The notes beneath the pieces were generated by a model. It was not told the origin of the DNA, did no database searches, and saw only the letters and a program-made list of their open reading frames with translations. A stretch of 35,505 bases of DNA from a virus, in the IMG/VR virus record IMGVR_UViG_3300030101_001612, positions 1-35,505 of that record. One strand, written 5' to 3'. Shown here piece after piece: positions 1 to 7,118 of the stretch; position 1 is the first letter of the stretch; every line of letters begins with the position of its first letter. The position numbers were made by a program, and so were the translations under genes.

Positions 1-99
1 TTTTCTTTATCGTGGACAAATGCCTCACAGGCTTTTGGAGCACCTGTAAAACCTTTTCGGCTGTGCCAACTATCTGCTGCACTAGGACTTCTCATGTAT
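1..99. repeat. 99-bp terminal direct repeat, left copy
   Basis: These bases are identical to 35407-35505 and lie inside the metallophosphoesterase gene, whose reading frame continues correctly from base 1 to base 35406. This is the overlap expected from a closed circular assembly; 99 is also a common assembler k-mer length. A packaged terminal repeat of this exact size is possible but less likely. Confidence 0.95.
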
Positions 100-1052
100 T
101 CTACTGTTACGCCAATAAAATCTTTTGCGTCAAGCCATTTATGTTTTACTTTGTGATGTATGTGATGTAAATACCAATATCTAAATTTTGTTTCACTCCA
201 TAATGTAGGTCTTTCTTGTGCCATTAGTAAGGGTAACTTATCCATTTTAGCACCATCACCATGCTCTAACCCTATAAGATTATTACCATATTTATAATAT
301 TTTCTATGTGAAACACTTATGTCAAACTTTATATCTTTTGCTTGTCTAAACCATGATTTTAATGTGTGGGCTAAGTGAAAACCACTTTGATAATCGTGAT
401 TACTCATTGAATGTAAAACATCTACAGGAGCTATATTTCTTAACTGCTCAATAACTCTTACATAGAGATACAATGCTATTTCGTAATGCTCCCACCACTT
501 ACCATCTGTATCTTGATGAGTACCTTTTGTAGTTGTATTATAAACATTATCTATATGTAAAACATCATTACCAATACAAAACAAAACCTTGTCTATATCA
601 AAACCACTAGACTTTTCTATTAATCCATTTACTCCTTCTAAAACTCTTGTAACAGCAACCTCACAATCATAACCCTCCCCTGTTTCTAATTCGTTAGAAT
701 ATTTACCTATATGTATATCAGAAGGATTAATTACTAATAAATGGCTACCACCTTTTCTTTTAACAGGTTGATAATCAGGAGAATATTTTTCTATGAATGT
801 ATTTACTTTTTGAAATATCTTATCTTCATCAAGACCATAATCTTCTTTTGTAACTATAGAAAATCTGTATTCACCATTAGCTGACTGCCAATGTTTTACT
901 GAAACTACATCTTTTTTTTCAATACCTCTTTGTTGTAAATGATCATCTAAAGCTGTATTGTCATTTATGTTTTCTACAGCTTTTGCTCTGTGTTGATATA
1001 TTAAATTTTCTTCTTCAACAGTTAATCTTAGCCTCTTACCATTTTTCTTCAT
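1..1052 (-). CDS. Calcineurin-like metallophosphoesterase, N-terminal 350 codons (gene crosses the contig junction)
   Basis: The gene starts at ATG 1052, runs off the left edge and finishes at TAG 35373, giving 361 residues. It carries the metallophosphoesterase signature: D112-x-H114 in a PSDIHIGK segment, then GND, SNHD, a GLEHGDG stretch and a HHIHH segment, which supply the usual two-metal ligands. The family hydrolyses phosphodiester or phosphomonoester bonds, and phage members are often annotated as SbcD-like DNA exonucleases or phosphatases. The first 100 or so residues, before the fold, are of unknown role. It is the last gene of the late strand, after the lysis genes, separated from the holin-like gene by 144 bp holding a hairpin and a possible promoter. 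The substrate cannot be told from sequence; nucleic acid is the likeliest guess. Confidence 0.88.
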   Translation of the reverse strand, partial: MKKNGKRLRLTVEEENLIYQHRAKAVENINDNTALDDHLQQRGIEKKDVVSVKHWQSANGEYRFSIVTKEDYGLDEDKIFQKVNTFIEKYSPDYQPVKRKGGSHLLVINPSDIHIGKYSNELETGEGYDCEVAVTRVLEGVNGLIEKSSGFDIDKVLFCIGNDVLHIDNVYNTTTKGTHQDTDGKWWEHYEIALYLYVRVIEQLRNIAPVDVLHSMSNHDYQSGFHLAHTLKSWFRQAKDIKFDISVSHRKYYKYGNNLIGLEHGDGAKMDKLPLLMAQERPTLWSETKFRYWYLHHIHHKVKHKWLDAKDFIGVTVEYMRSPSAADSWHSRKGFTGAPKACEAFVHDKE

Positions 1053-1089
1053 ACGTCAAATATATGTAAAAAACAAGCCTATAAAAAGA

Positions 1090-1120
1090 AAGAGTGAGAA
1101 GTTATTCACCACTCACTCTT
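1090..1120 (-). terminator. Hairpin between the holin-like gene and the metallophosphoesterase
   Basis: AAGAGTGAG (1090-1098) and CTCACTCTT (1112-1120) form a perfect 9-bp stem around a 13-nt loop. Read on the minus strand the stem is followed by the T-rich TTCTTTTTAT, so it resembles an intrinsic terminator for the lysis/late transcript. If the candidate promoter at 1165-1196 is real, the hairpin would instead sit in the leader of the metallophosphoesterase mRNA and could attenuate it. Confidence 0.55.
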
Positions 1121-1164
1121 AACAAACTAACTATTCCCCCATGAAAACACTCTGAGAAGGAAAG

Positions 1165-1196
1165 CAAAAATAGTGTTTTTTACGACAAAAAACAAA
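1165..1196 (-). promoter_or_regulatory. Possible Bacteroidota-type promoter for the metallophosphoesterase
   Basis: On the minus strand TTTG (1193-1196) is followed after 20 nt by TATTTTTG (1165-1172), fitting the TTTG / TAnnTTTG host consensus. It lies in the 144-bp gap upstream of the metallophosphoesterase. In such AT-rich DNA a chance match is possible, and the spacing is at the long end. Confidence 0.3.
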
Positions 1197-1397
1197 TTAT
1201 TTCTTAACTTTTGCTACGTCAGCAATACCTTGACCTAATATTAAAGCAATTATTGAATATAAAATAGCTTCTGTTTGTACAGGGTCTAAGCCAAAACTAT
1301 CATTCAAAAGTTGTACTACAATACCTACTACTGCATACCAAAACTTTTTAGACTTTAACATTTGACCTAATAAAAACTTTTCTAATAAATTTTTCAT
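1197..1397 (-). CDS. Small membrane protein, putative holin
   Basis: 66 residues with a charged N-terminus (KNLLEKF, KSKK) and two hydrophobic segments, about residues 20-32 (FWYAVVGIVVQLL) and 43-58 (AILYSIIALILGQG), ending in the basic AKVKK. Two short membrane spans, a lysine-rich end and a position directly after the M15 endolysin are what a small phage holin looks like. A holin oligomerises in the inner membrane and controls release of the endolysin. No family-specific motif is recognisable, so the call rests on topology and neighbours. The gene at 2437-2598 is a second candidate. Confidence 0.55.
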   Translation of the reverse strand: MKNLLEKFLLGQMLKSKKFWYAVVGIVVQLLNDSFGLDPVQTEAILYSIIALILGQGIADVAKVKK

Positions 1398-1412
1398 TTT
1401 AAAATATTTTAA

Positions 1413-1862
1413 TTAATAATAATGCCAAATTACATTTTGGCTTTTTTTTAAATCTGTGTCGCAATGTATGAAATTTTTACCAATACCTATGCGACTTATT
1501 CCAACTTTTAACAAAGATGATATAATTTTATATCTAGCAGAACTGTCTTTTACAGCTATATCACAAGCATTACAAGGAATGTTCATGTGTGAACTAGACC
1601 TAGAGCCTTTTACACTTGTATTGTGTTTTGGAGTTCTATATCCTGATGTTATTACAAAAGACGTATCTGCTAGTTCTCTAGCTTCATCTAATAATCTAAC
1701 AAAATTTAAGTCCATATTTACTCCTGAGCCTTTATCATCAGGACTGTCAAACTCTGACAAAGAAAAATATTTTATTTCTCTTTTAGGTGTTTTATTTCGG
1801 TTGTAATCATAATAATACTTACTATGAATTTCCTTGACCTCTATATTTTTTTTTGTAGCCAT
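1413..1862 (-). CDS. Peptidase M15-type endolysin (cell-wall peptidase)
   Basis: A 149-residue zinc peptidase of the M15 (D-alanyl-D-alanine carboxypeptidase / VanY-like) class, expected to cut peptidoglycan peptides during lysis. The core begins FSLSEFDSPDDKGSG, followed by VITSGYRTPKHN, the zinc-binding SSSHMN...ACDI (H92 and D101) and FIHCDTD with the third ligand. The H-to-D spacing is two residues longer than the common SxHxxGxAxD form. I prefer ATG 1862, preceded by AAAAGG with a good gap, over ATG 1880, which would add six residues. The start lies inside the upstream 42-residue gene, suggesting translational coupling. There is no signal peptide, so it should need a holin. Confidence 0.85.
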   Translation of the reverse strand: MATKKNIEVKEIHSKYYYDYNRNKTPKREIKYFSLSEFDSPDDKGSGVNMDLNFVRLLDEARELADTSFVITSGYRTPKHNTSVKGSRSSSHMNIPCNACDIAVKDSSARYKIISSLLKVGISRIGIGKNFIHCDTDLKKSQNVIWHYY

Positions 1863-1950
1863 TTTGACCTTTTGAAGCATTTTTAGAATGAACTCCTTTA
1901 CGTTTTTTATTCTTTTTTTTAAGAAAACTAAAAGATATTTTTTTTGCCAT
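1822..1950 (-). CDS. Short, very basic phage protein (42 aa)
   Basis: A 42-residue reading frame starting in a TAATG overlap with the stop of the gene at 1950-2435 and ending 41 nt inside the endolysin gene. It opens MAKKISFSFLKKKNKKRKG, and the middle reads GVHSKNASKGQNGYKKKYRGQG. About a third of its residues are Lys or Arg. I recall similar short basic proteins with a YKKxYRGQG ending near lysis or tail genes of flavobacterial phages, but no function is known to me. The stop-start overlap and the protein-like composition support translation. Nucleic-acid or envelope binding would be a guess. Confidence 0.6.
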   Translation of the reverse strand: MAKKISFSFLKKKNKKRKGVHSKNASKGQNGYKKKYRGQGNS

Positions 1951-2435
1951 TATCCACCATCTTCACCTTCTGACACACCTCCTTTTGTAACTACTAAATA
2001 TTCTACATAAACTGCTGCTGTATTTGCTTTTGCTTTTACGCTTTTAATGTCACTTAACACTAAGTCAGAACCTACCTCTACTGCAGCACTAATTTCAGGA
2101 CACATTAAAAGGTAACTTTCTCCTGTCTTTAGTTTTACAGCATACCTTAAATTACTTGCGTTTGTTAATTCTAAAATTATAAAATTAGTGTCGTCTAAAT
2201 TTGTTAATCTAAAATATGTATAATCATTAACTTCAAATCTACCCTTACCATCTGCTGTAGAAAAATCAATAATTTGTGTAAAATTATCACCTGCAGCTAT
2301 TTCCATAACTCTTTGGTCTACTCTACCATTACCTGTAAAGTTATAAGTCTGAGCATTACCATATGATTTACCATTAACATTGATATTTTCAGTAATGTTT
2401 ACTGTCAAGCTTGTTTGTTTAACATAAGTACTCAT
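1950..2435 (-). CDS. Putative virion surface protein (161 aa, beta-rich)
   Basis: I do not recognise a named family. The protein is rich in Thr, Asn, Val and Tyr with alternating hydrophobic patterns (TSLTVNITENINVNG, YFRLTNLDDTNFIILEL), consistent with a beta-sandwich. It ends in an acidic, glycine-rich tail (GGVSEGEDGG). No membrane segment or signal peptide is visible. It sits among small genes after the portal and connector, next to the 168-residue protein with a similar character, so a capsid decoration, head-fibre or tail-surface role is plausible. The start is tightly linked to the upstream membrane-protein gene by TAATATG. Confidence 0.55.
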   Translation of the reverse strand: MSTYVKQTSLTVNITENINVNGKSYGNAQTYNFTGNGRVDQRVMEIAAGDNFTQIIDFSTADGKGRFEVNDYTYFRLTNLDDTNFIILELTNASNLRYAVKLKTGESYLLMCPEISAAVEVGSDLVLSDIKSVKAKANTAAVYVEYLVVTKGGVSEGEDGG

Positions 2436-2436
2436 A

Positions 2437-2598
2437 TTATTTTTTGTTTTTTAATTTATAAAATTTGTAAATTGTAAAAAGTATAGCTAATGAAGTTGAG
2501 ATAAAAAGAAGTATTTCGTTTGCTTCTGCTAGACTTAGTCCAACTACACCACCATTGGCTAGTAAAACTTCAGTAGTATCTTTCATATTGTCTTTCAT
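2437..2598 (-). CDS. Small single-pass membrane protein (53 aa), lysis-related candidate
   Basis: This 53-residue frame fills the gap between two structural genes. It starts at ATG 2598, one base after the upstream TAA, and stops one base before the next ATG (TAATATG). It has a polar N-terminus (MKDNMKDTTEVLLANGG), a hydrophobic helix of about 20 residues around 29-46 (ILLFISTSLAILFTIYKF), and a basic end (KLKNKK). An N-out/C-in single span with a positive tail fits a holin or pinholin-like protein, or a membrane anchor. With the two-span protein at 1197-1397 the phage would have two candidate membrane lysis proteins. Confidence 0.6.
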   Translation of the reverse strand: MKDNMKDTTEVLLANGGVVGLSLAEANEILLFISTSLAILFTIYKFYKLKNKK

Positions 2599-2599
2599 T

Positions 2600-3106
2600 T
2601 TATGTTTGCCTGTAACCTATCAAATATACTTTTAAACCTCGTGCTCCTGTGTCTGTATCTCCTATAGATGTAACATCTATTGTAATTTTTGAATTATCTG
2701 CTAATTCAAAATCTGATATAACAACAGGTGTCGCTGCTGTTGTTGATGAAGTTTCTCCTCCATCTATTGTTAAAGCTGTAGACAATATACTAACACCATC
2801 CTCTTTTATATCTATTGTTGTCATGCCTGCTGCTGAACTAAAAACACTAGCTCTTACCTCTAACAATCTAAATTTGTAAGGCATATTTATATAATCTAAA
2901 TTATTAGCTACAGATATAGATGTACTTGTTGAGCCAAAGCTTAAAATTTTACAATCATACACATAATCCCAAGATAAGGCACCCTCTTGATTGTCATATG
3001 TAGAGCCACCACCTTTGCCTAAAAAAGTGTTGTTTTCTGCAGTCTCAAAGCCTTTAGGAAAATGCCTATTTGCGTCTTTTAAATTTTTATGTTGATTTGA
3101 TGCCAT
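2600..3106 (-). CDS. Putative virion protein, head-fibre/decoration-like (168 aa)
   Basis: The N-terminus (MASNQHKNLKDANRHFPKG, then FETAENNTFLGKGGG) resembles the conserved start of small structural proteins in Bacteroidota phages. The rest is beta-rich and Ser/Thr-rich and ends in KVYLIGYRQT, without charged helices. The layout suggests a short capsid- or tail-binding N-terminus followed by an exposed beta domain. It lies after the connector gene and before the small membrane protein. Head fibre, decoration protein or a small adhesin are all possible; the sequence does not choose among them. Confidence 0.55.
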   Translation of the reverse strand: MASNQHKNLKDANRHFPKGFETAENNTFLGKGGGSTYDNQEGALSWDYVYDCKILSFGSTSTSISVANNLDYINMPYKFRLLEVRASVFSSAAGMTTIDIKEDGVSILSTALTIDGGETSSTTAATPVVISDFELADNSKITIDVTSIGDTDTGARGLKVYLIGYRQT

Positions 3107-3109
3107 ATC

Positions 3110-3730
3110 TTAACAATTACAAGTTGTTTTACAATCACAATTACGATAATTATAATCACCATAACAACCATATATACCACAATCTGCTACGCCATTATAA
3201 GTATAAATACTATCGTAAAATATCATACCATGATTTTTATATGTACCATGCAAACTTTTTGGTAAGTTGTTTTCGTATGTAGGAAACTTACCTTTTTGAT
3301 CATCTCCTTTTATATAATCCATCATATCGTTTGCAAATATTTCTGCTTTTCTATAAGTATCTTGTTTAAACGAATTATAATCATTATCATCAATAACTCT
3401 TGAAAATTCATCTAAATTATTTACAACACCACTAGATGTTATGTTGCTTTGTATATCATTTATTACTTCAAACCTTACATACCAACACAAAGCATCTTCT
3501 AAATAGTATTGTAAAAGTTCTTCATTATCAGTGGTCAGTGTACCATTGTTGTGTTGTAATTTTAATTCACCATAAAATTTATCTCCTAACAAAGGTCTTA
3601 TATGTGCTAACTCTGCTAACACTATTGTGTTTTCAGAAATCAAATAAGGGTCTGTGTTTGAATTTGTAAAAGTTTTTGCTATAACTTCTGCAGCACTTAC
3701 TAAAGTTGTATATTGTTTATAATTTGCCAT
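3110..3730 (-). CDS. Head-tail connector-like protein with cysteine-rich tail
   Basis: 206 residues directly after the portal gene. The body is helical, with NTIVLAELAHIRPLLGDKFY, LLQYYLEDALCWYVRFEVIND and a later YRKAEIFANDMMDYI. This matches the pattern of gp6-type head-tail adaptor proteins of Bacteroidota phages, which ring the portal and receive the tail. The last 25 residues are unusual, holding eight or so cysteines among Tyr, Asn and Gly (CGIYGCYGDYNY then RNCDCKTTCNC). That tail could bind metal or form disulphides in the mature virion. Connector assignment is from pattern and position next to the portal. Confidence 0.65.
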   Translation of the reverse strand: MANYKQYTTLVSAAEVIAKTFTNSNTDPYLISENTIVLAELAHIRPLLGDKFYGELKLQHNNGTLTTDNEELLQYYLEDALCWYVRFEVINDIQSNITSSGVVNNLDEFSRVIDDNDYNSFKQDTYRKAEIFANDMMDYIKGDDQKGKFPTYENNLPKSLHGTYKNHGMIFYDSIYTYNGVADCGIYGCYGDYNYRNCDCKTTCNC

Positions 3731-3734
3731 ATTG

Positions 3735-5054
3735 TTATTGTTCTACAGTTACTTCTTTTCTTTCATCTATATCTCCATCTCCATCTTCATCCTTTTCTAC
3801 TACAATAACTTCTCTATCTGCAACAAACATATCACCATCTTCTAACATAGGTAAGTCTTCGTCAATTAAAGCTCTTTGCTCATTTATAGTTAGAACTTCT
3901 TTAATGTCTACATCATTTGCGTACGAAATCGGTGGCTCATAATGAATAGTTATGTCTTTAGGGTCATAACCCATTTCTTTAAATAAAACAGTTCTTATGC
4001 CATTTAAAAGCATTTCTGACGTGTCTTTTATCACAGTAGTCATTGCTAAATCATAAGCAATTCTTATTTCACTACCTGTGTTATTCATTTTACCTGAACT
4101 TACAATACCACTCAAAGATGGTTGCCACCTATGAGCTGTTATTATATTTTGATCAGTTATTTTTTGTAAATCTATCCAACTACCTTCTTGGTCGTCTTTT
4201 ATGATTTGTACATTTGCAGGGTTTGCGTCTCCATTTTTTACAATAAAAAGTATTTTACCATTATTGCCTTCACCTACAAACTTTTTTTGTGCTTCTTTTA
4301 CTAATTTTTGTGCTTCTTCATCACCCATATCGCCATTGATTTCTACAATAGCAGAAGGTTGAAAACCATTTAAAAATTTAGTATGATTCCATTTACCTAT
4401 TTCATAATCTACACAAATATGCTCTAAAGCAGCCACATAATCAGGTAAACCATAAAAATTAAATGTAGGTTCGTAATCTTTAAAATGAATTACAAACTTG
4501 TTGTGTGATACTCTTGGATAAATAGGTATTCTATGTATTTTATCACTATGGTTGTAATATTTACACCAATCAGAATTGACATATATTTCTCTTTTGTTTT
4601 TAGCCATTCTTACAGTAGTAGCGTCTATGTGATACATATTTACACCACCATCATAAAGTACACACTCTAAATAAGCGTTACCAAAAGTAAAATAATCGTC
4701 AGCTAGTTTTTTAAAAACGTCTCTTAATGATTCGTGGTCAGCATTTACATCTTTTATGTACTCTTTTAACCTTTCATCATTACAAACAAATTTTGCTCCA
4801 CTTGTAAATACAGTTTTTTGTGCTAAAACACTTCTATGTGTAGAAGATTTACGTTTTAATTCTGCTAAATATTGAGGAAACAAGTTGTCCTTACCAAATG
4901 GAATCCATTTAGTAACAACATTTTTCATGTTTTTTGGTTCAGTAATAGTAGGTGGTGTTGTTAAATTAAAAACACCAAACTCAAAAGTGTTATTCTTTTT
5001 CGTTGTTTTCTTTGCTACTGTTTTTTTTACTGCTCTTATTGGAGTTTTTTTCAT
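3735..5054 (-). CDS. Portal protein (HK97-type)
   Basis: 439 residues, normal length for a siphovirus portal. After a lysine-rich start it shows portal features: TKWIPFGKDNLFPQYL, a helical region with SVLAQKTVFTSGAKFV, the YGLPDYVAALEHI segment, and WNHTKFLNGFQPSAIVEI before the stem. The HRWQPSLSGIVSS and GSEIRIAYDLA segments match the clip/stem and helix regions of phage_portal family members. The C-terminus is acidic (DEDGDGDIDERK). The portal dodecamer forms the DNA gate at one capsid vertex. The gene follows the tail-tube and a small gene, and overlaps the latter by 65 nt, so translation could begin later, for example at residue 43 (MKNVVTKW). Confidence 0.88.
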   Translation of the reverse strand: MKKTPIRAVKKTVAKKTTKKNNTFEFGVFNLTTPPTITEPKNMKNVVTKWIPFGKDNLFPQYLAELKRKSSTHRSVLAQKTVFTSGAKFVCNDERLKEYIKDVNADHESLRDVFKKLADDYFTFGNAYLECVLYDGGVNMYHIDATTVRMAKNKREIYVNSDWCKYYNHSDKIHRIPIYPRVSHNKFVIHFKDYEPTFNFYGLPDYVAALEHICVDYEIGKWNHTKFLNGFQPSAIVEINGDMGDEEAQKLVKEAQKKFVGEGNNGKILFIVKNGDANPANVQIIKDDQEGSWIDLQKITDQNIITAHRWQPSLSGIVSSGKMNNTGSEIRIAYDLAMTTVIKDTSEMLLNGIRTVLFKEMGYDPKDITIHYEPPISYANDVDIKEVLTINEQRALIDEDLPMLEDGDMFVADREVIVVEKDEDGDGDIDERKEVTVEQ

Positions 5055-5301
5055 TTGATTTTTTTATTTTATCTATCTTATCTATAAAATTTTCTCCATT
5101 ATTAACTTCTTCATATATGTGTGCAAGTTTTTCTTGCGTCATATCTGAAACCCAACGAACAGCTTTTCGCTGACCATTAAAATGAGTACTTCTTCCTATC
5201 CAAGAAGATTTTATCTTATATTCTGCCATATCTGTATAAATTTTTAAATGTGCTAAAGTTAATATTTCTTCATCAGTTGTATTATAATTACAATCACACA
5301 T
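4990..5301 (-). CDS. Hypothetical protein (103 aa) between tail tube and portal
   Basis: Unrecognised. It starts MCDCNYNTTDEEILTL, has a compact middle (YKIKSSWIGRSTHFNGQRKA, VRWVSDMTQEKLAHIYEE), and ends in about 25 residues of low-complexity Lys/Asn/Ser/Glu. The last 65 nt overlap the portal start, and the biased tail is what one expects when a C-terminus is constrained by another frame. It is the first gene after the strong hairpin at 5310-5348, so its expression and the portal's may be set by read-through. A head-assembly accessory role is only suggested by position. Confidence 0.6.
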   Translation of the reverse strand: MCDCNYNTTDEEILTLAHLKIYTDMAEYKIKSSWIGRSTHFNGQRKAVRWVSDMTQEKLAHIYEEVNNGENFIDKIDKIKKSNEKNSNKSSKKNSSKENNEKE

Positions 5302-5309
5302 ATTTAAAA

Positions 5310-5348
5310 GATATTAGCAAGGGGTTGTTAAAAACCCCCTGCTATATC
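5310..5348 (-). terminator. Strong GC-rich hairpin after the capsid/tail-tube genes
   Basis: GGGGTT (5321-5326) pairs with AACCCC (5333-5338) around a 6-nt loop. After one A/C mismatch AGCA pairs with TGCT, and GATAT continues against ATATC with one bulged T. On the minus strand the stem is followed by CTTTTAAATAT. It is by far the most stable hairpin between structural genes and probably acts as a partial terminator below the highly expressed capsid and tube genes. Confidence 0.65.
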
Positions 5349-5360
5349 TAAAATCAAATA

Positions 5361-5954
5361 TTAGGTTGTTTCACCTTTTGATGCAGAACTAGAATCTATT
5401 GACATTGTACCTGTATATTCATAAGGTAAGTCAAACTGTCTAGCCATTATCGTAACAGTTACTCCATTATCATCTGCATAAGCTGAACCTGAACCTCCTT
5501 CTATTGTAGATAGGTTAGCAAATGTCTGATTTCTATGAAAAGGTGTGCTACCTCCAAGAGCTGCATATCTTTCAGATAAACCAATTACAAATTGTTTACC
5601 TGAGTTTAGCTTTACACAAGCTACTATACAAGCACCTGGGTCATACGATAAATTCATTAACTCGTGAAACTTATCGCCTGATATGTGTGGAAGGTAGAAA
5701 TTTAAGCCAACCTCATAAGCTGTACTTCCATTTTCTTTTGTTCCATTTATTGTCATAGCAGCAACCTCATTTTTGAACTCAAACCTTGCCCAATCTACAG
5801 ATGTAGTGACTGAAGATATTTCATGCTTTCCTGCAGTAGTGCTATCAAAAGTTACTGCATCAACATTATTTAAATTAGTAAGAAATATTTCTCTAATACC
5901 ACCAACTGCCTGTAGGTCAGCACAACTTATTAAAATTCCATTATCTATTGCCAT
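5361..5954 (-). CDS. Putative major tail (tube) protein
   Basis: 197 residues, typical tube length. It opens MAIDNGILISCADLQAVGGI and continues EIFLTNLNNVDAVTF, a start I associate with tail-tube proteins of Bacteroidota siphoviruses. Beta-strand-rich segments follow (WARFEFKNEVAAMTINGT, GKQFVIGLSERYAALGG) and a late DDNGVTVTIMARQ region. Tube proteins stack as hexameric rings around the tape measure to build the non-contractile tail. The gene immediately follows the major capsid gene (25-nt gap) and precedes the hairpin at 5310-5348, so capsid and tube may form a highly expressed unit. A head protein is the alternative. Confidence 0.65.
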   Translation of the reverse strand: MAIDNGILISCADLQAVGGIREIFLTNLNNVDAVTFDSTTAGKHEISSVTTSVDWARFEFKNEVAAMTINGTKENGSTAYEVGLNFYLPHISGDKFHELMNLSYDPGACIVACVKLNSGKQFVIGLSERYAALGGSTPFHRNQTFANLSTIEGGSGSAYADDNGVTVTIMARQFDLPYEYTGTMSIDSSSASKGETT

Positions 5955-5979
5955 GTTTATTTATGTTTTAAAATTAATA

Positions 5980-7101
5980 TTAATCTGTTAATGATGCTCC
6001 ATATACTAGACTATTGAATCCATATTGGAAGCCCATAGTGAAGTATGAACGTATAAGCATTTTGTCATCAGCAGGGTCATAAAACATTCTTAATTCATTT
6101 TCCGGTGAATTAACATCAGTACCAACAAATAAATTGCTTTTTGCTGCATAGATTGCTAAATTTCTAGGCTGTGAATTTGAAGCTCCTGAATCAGGCACAT
6201 CTGTTAGCATTGCTACTTTATCTGCAGCATCTGAACTAGCGTCAGTTGCAGTAAAAATTTCATCCCAAACCCACATTGGCTTGATTTCAACTCCTCTAAA
6301 AAATAATCTTTCTTTACCTGATTGTGCATCTGAATGACCTGCATTTACTGAACCTGCTTGTGCTACTTGTGTCAATGCTTTGTACCATCCGTAGTAAACA
6401 TTTGCAGTTACAAATAAACACTTGTCTGCTGCAGGTAATCTTTGTAAAGTAGAATCTGCATTTTCAAATACGAAGCTTAATAATGTTGCTGCGTCTGCTC
6501 CTGTAATATCACCACCTGTTGTGTAGTAAGAAGCTGTTGCTCCTGCTCCTGTAGCTGCTCCTTCAACTCCTTGCGACTTACCACTATTAGCGAAACTACC
6601 TGCACTTAATAATTCAAATAGACCATCACCCATAGATGAATAAGTACAATTCAAATCACCTGCTATTGTAGATAAACCACCCCACATGTTTCTTGAAAGG
6701 TCATATCCAATACCTGTTCTAATTCTGTCAATAATTACATTTGCTAATTCTGTTCCTGTTAAGTCAGGCATATTAATACCTGCTTTGTAAGACTCTCTAA
6801 TTACTCTGTCCTTAAAAGTGTTCCAACATTGCTCTTGCTTTACTGAAACATTTTCTGTTGTTAATACTTTATCACTAATTGCAAAAGTGTCAGTATCTGT
6901 GCATGTATTAGCACCACACCCTGAATTTACTGCTGTAATTCCTTTTAAAGTGTTTGCTAGATTCATATTCATTTTGTATTTAACATTAGGAATAACTGTT
7001 GCGTACTCCATCATATTAGTAACAAAAAGTGGTTCTAACAATATTTTACTAGCGTAAGTTCCATTATACGCTACATTAATACCATCTGTTGCTATACTCA
7101 T
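5980..7101 (-). CDS. Major capsid protein (HK97-fold, Bacteroidota phage type)
   Basis: 373 residues. The N-terminus has no delta-domain-like helix but reads ILLEPLFVTNMMEYATVIPN, and the middle has helices such as WNTFKDRVIRESYKAGINM. A-domain-like segments follow (ADKCLFVTANVYYGWYKAL, FFRGVEIKPMWVWDEIF). The C-terminus has NLAIYAAKSNLFVGTDVNS and LRMFYDPADDKMLIRSYF ending GFQYGFNSLVYGAS. This is the pattern of capsid proteins in flavobacterial phages. It follows the ClpP-like protease/scaffold gene by 17 nt, the usual order, and both may be driven from the late promoter at 8113-8156. Absence of an N-terminal scaffold region agrees with a scaffold carried on the protease. Confidence 0.87.
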   Translation of the reverse strand: MSIATDGINVAYNGTYASKILLEPLFVTNMMEYATVIPNVKYKMNMNLANTLKGITAVNSGCGANTCTDTDTFAISDKVLTTENVSVKQEQCWNTFKDRVIRESYKAGINMPDLTGTELANVIIDRIRTGIGYDLSRNMWGGLSTIAGDLNCTYSSMGDGLFELLSAGSFANSGKSQGVEGAATGAGATASYYTTGGDITGADAATLLSFVFENADSTLQRLPAADKCLFVTANVYYGWYKALTQVAQAGSVNAGHSDAQSGKERLFFRGVEIKPMWVWDEIFTATDASSDAADKVAMLTDVPDSGASNSQPRNLAIYAAKSNLFVGTDVNSPENELRMFYDPADDKMLIRSYFTMGFQYGFNSLVYGASLTD

Positions 7102-7118
7102 TTTTCTTTTTATTTAAA

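Noticed and set aside
1057-1064. TATATTTG just before the metallophosphoesterase start as a promoter
   Set aside because: No TTTG or 13-bp motif lies at suitable spacing upstream; the site at 1165-1196 fits better, though still weakly.
1863-1880. Upstream ATG 1880 for the endolysin
   Set aside because: ATG 1862 has the better ribosome-binding spacing, and the added six residues are not part of the M15 fold.
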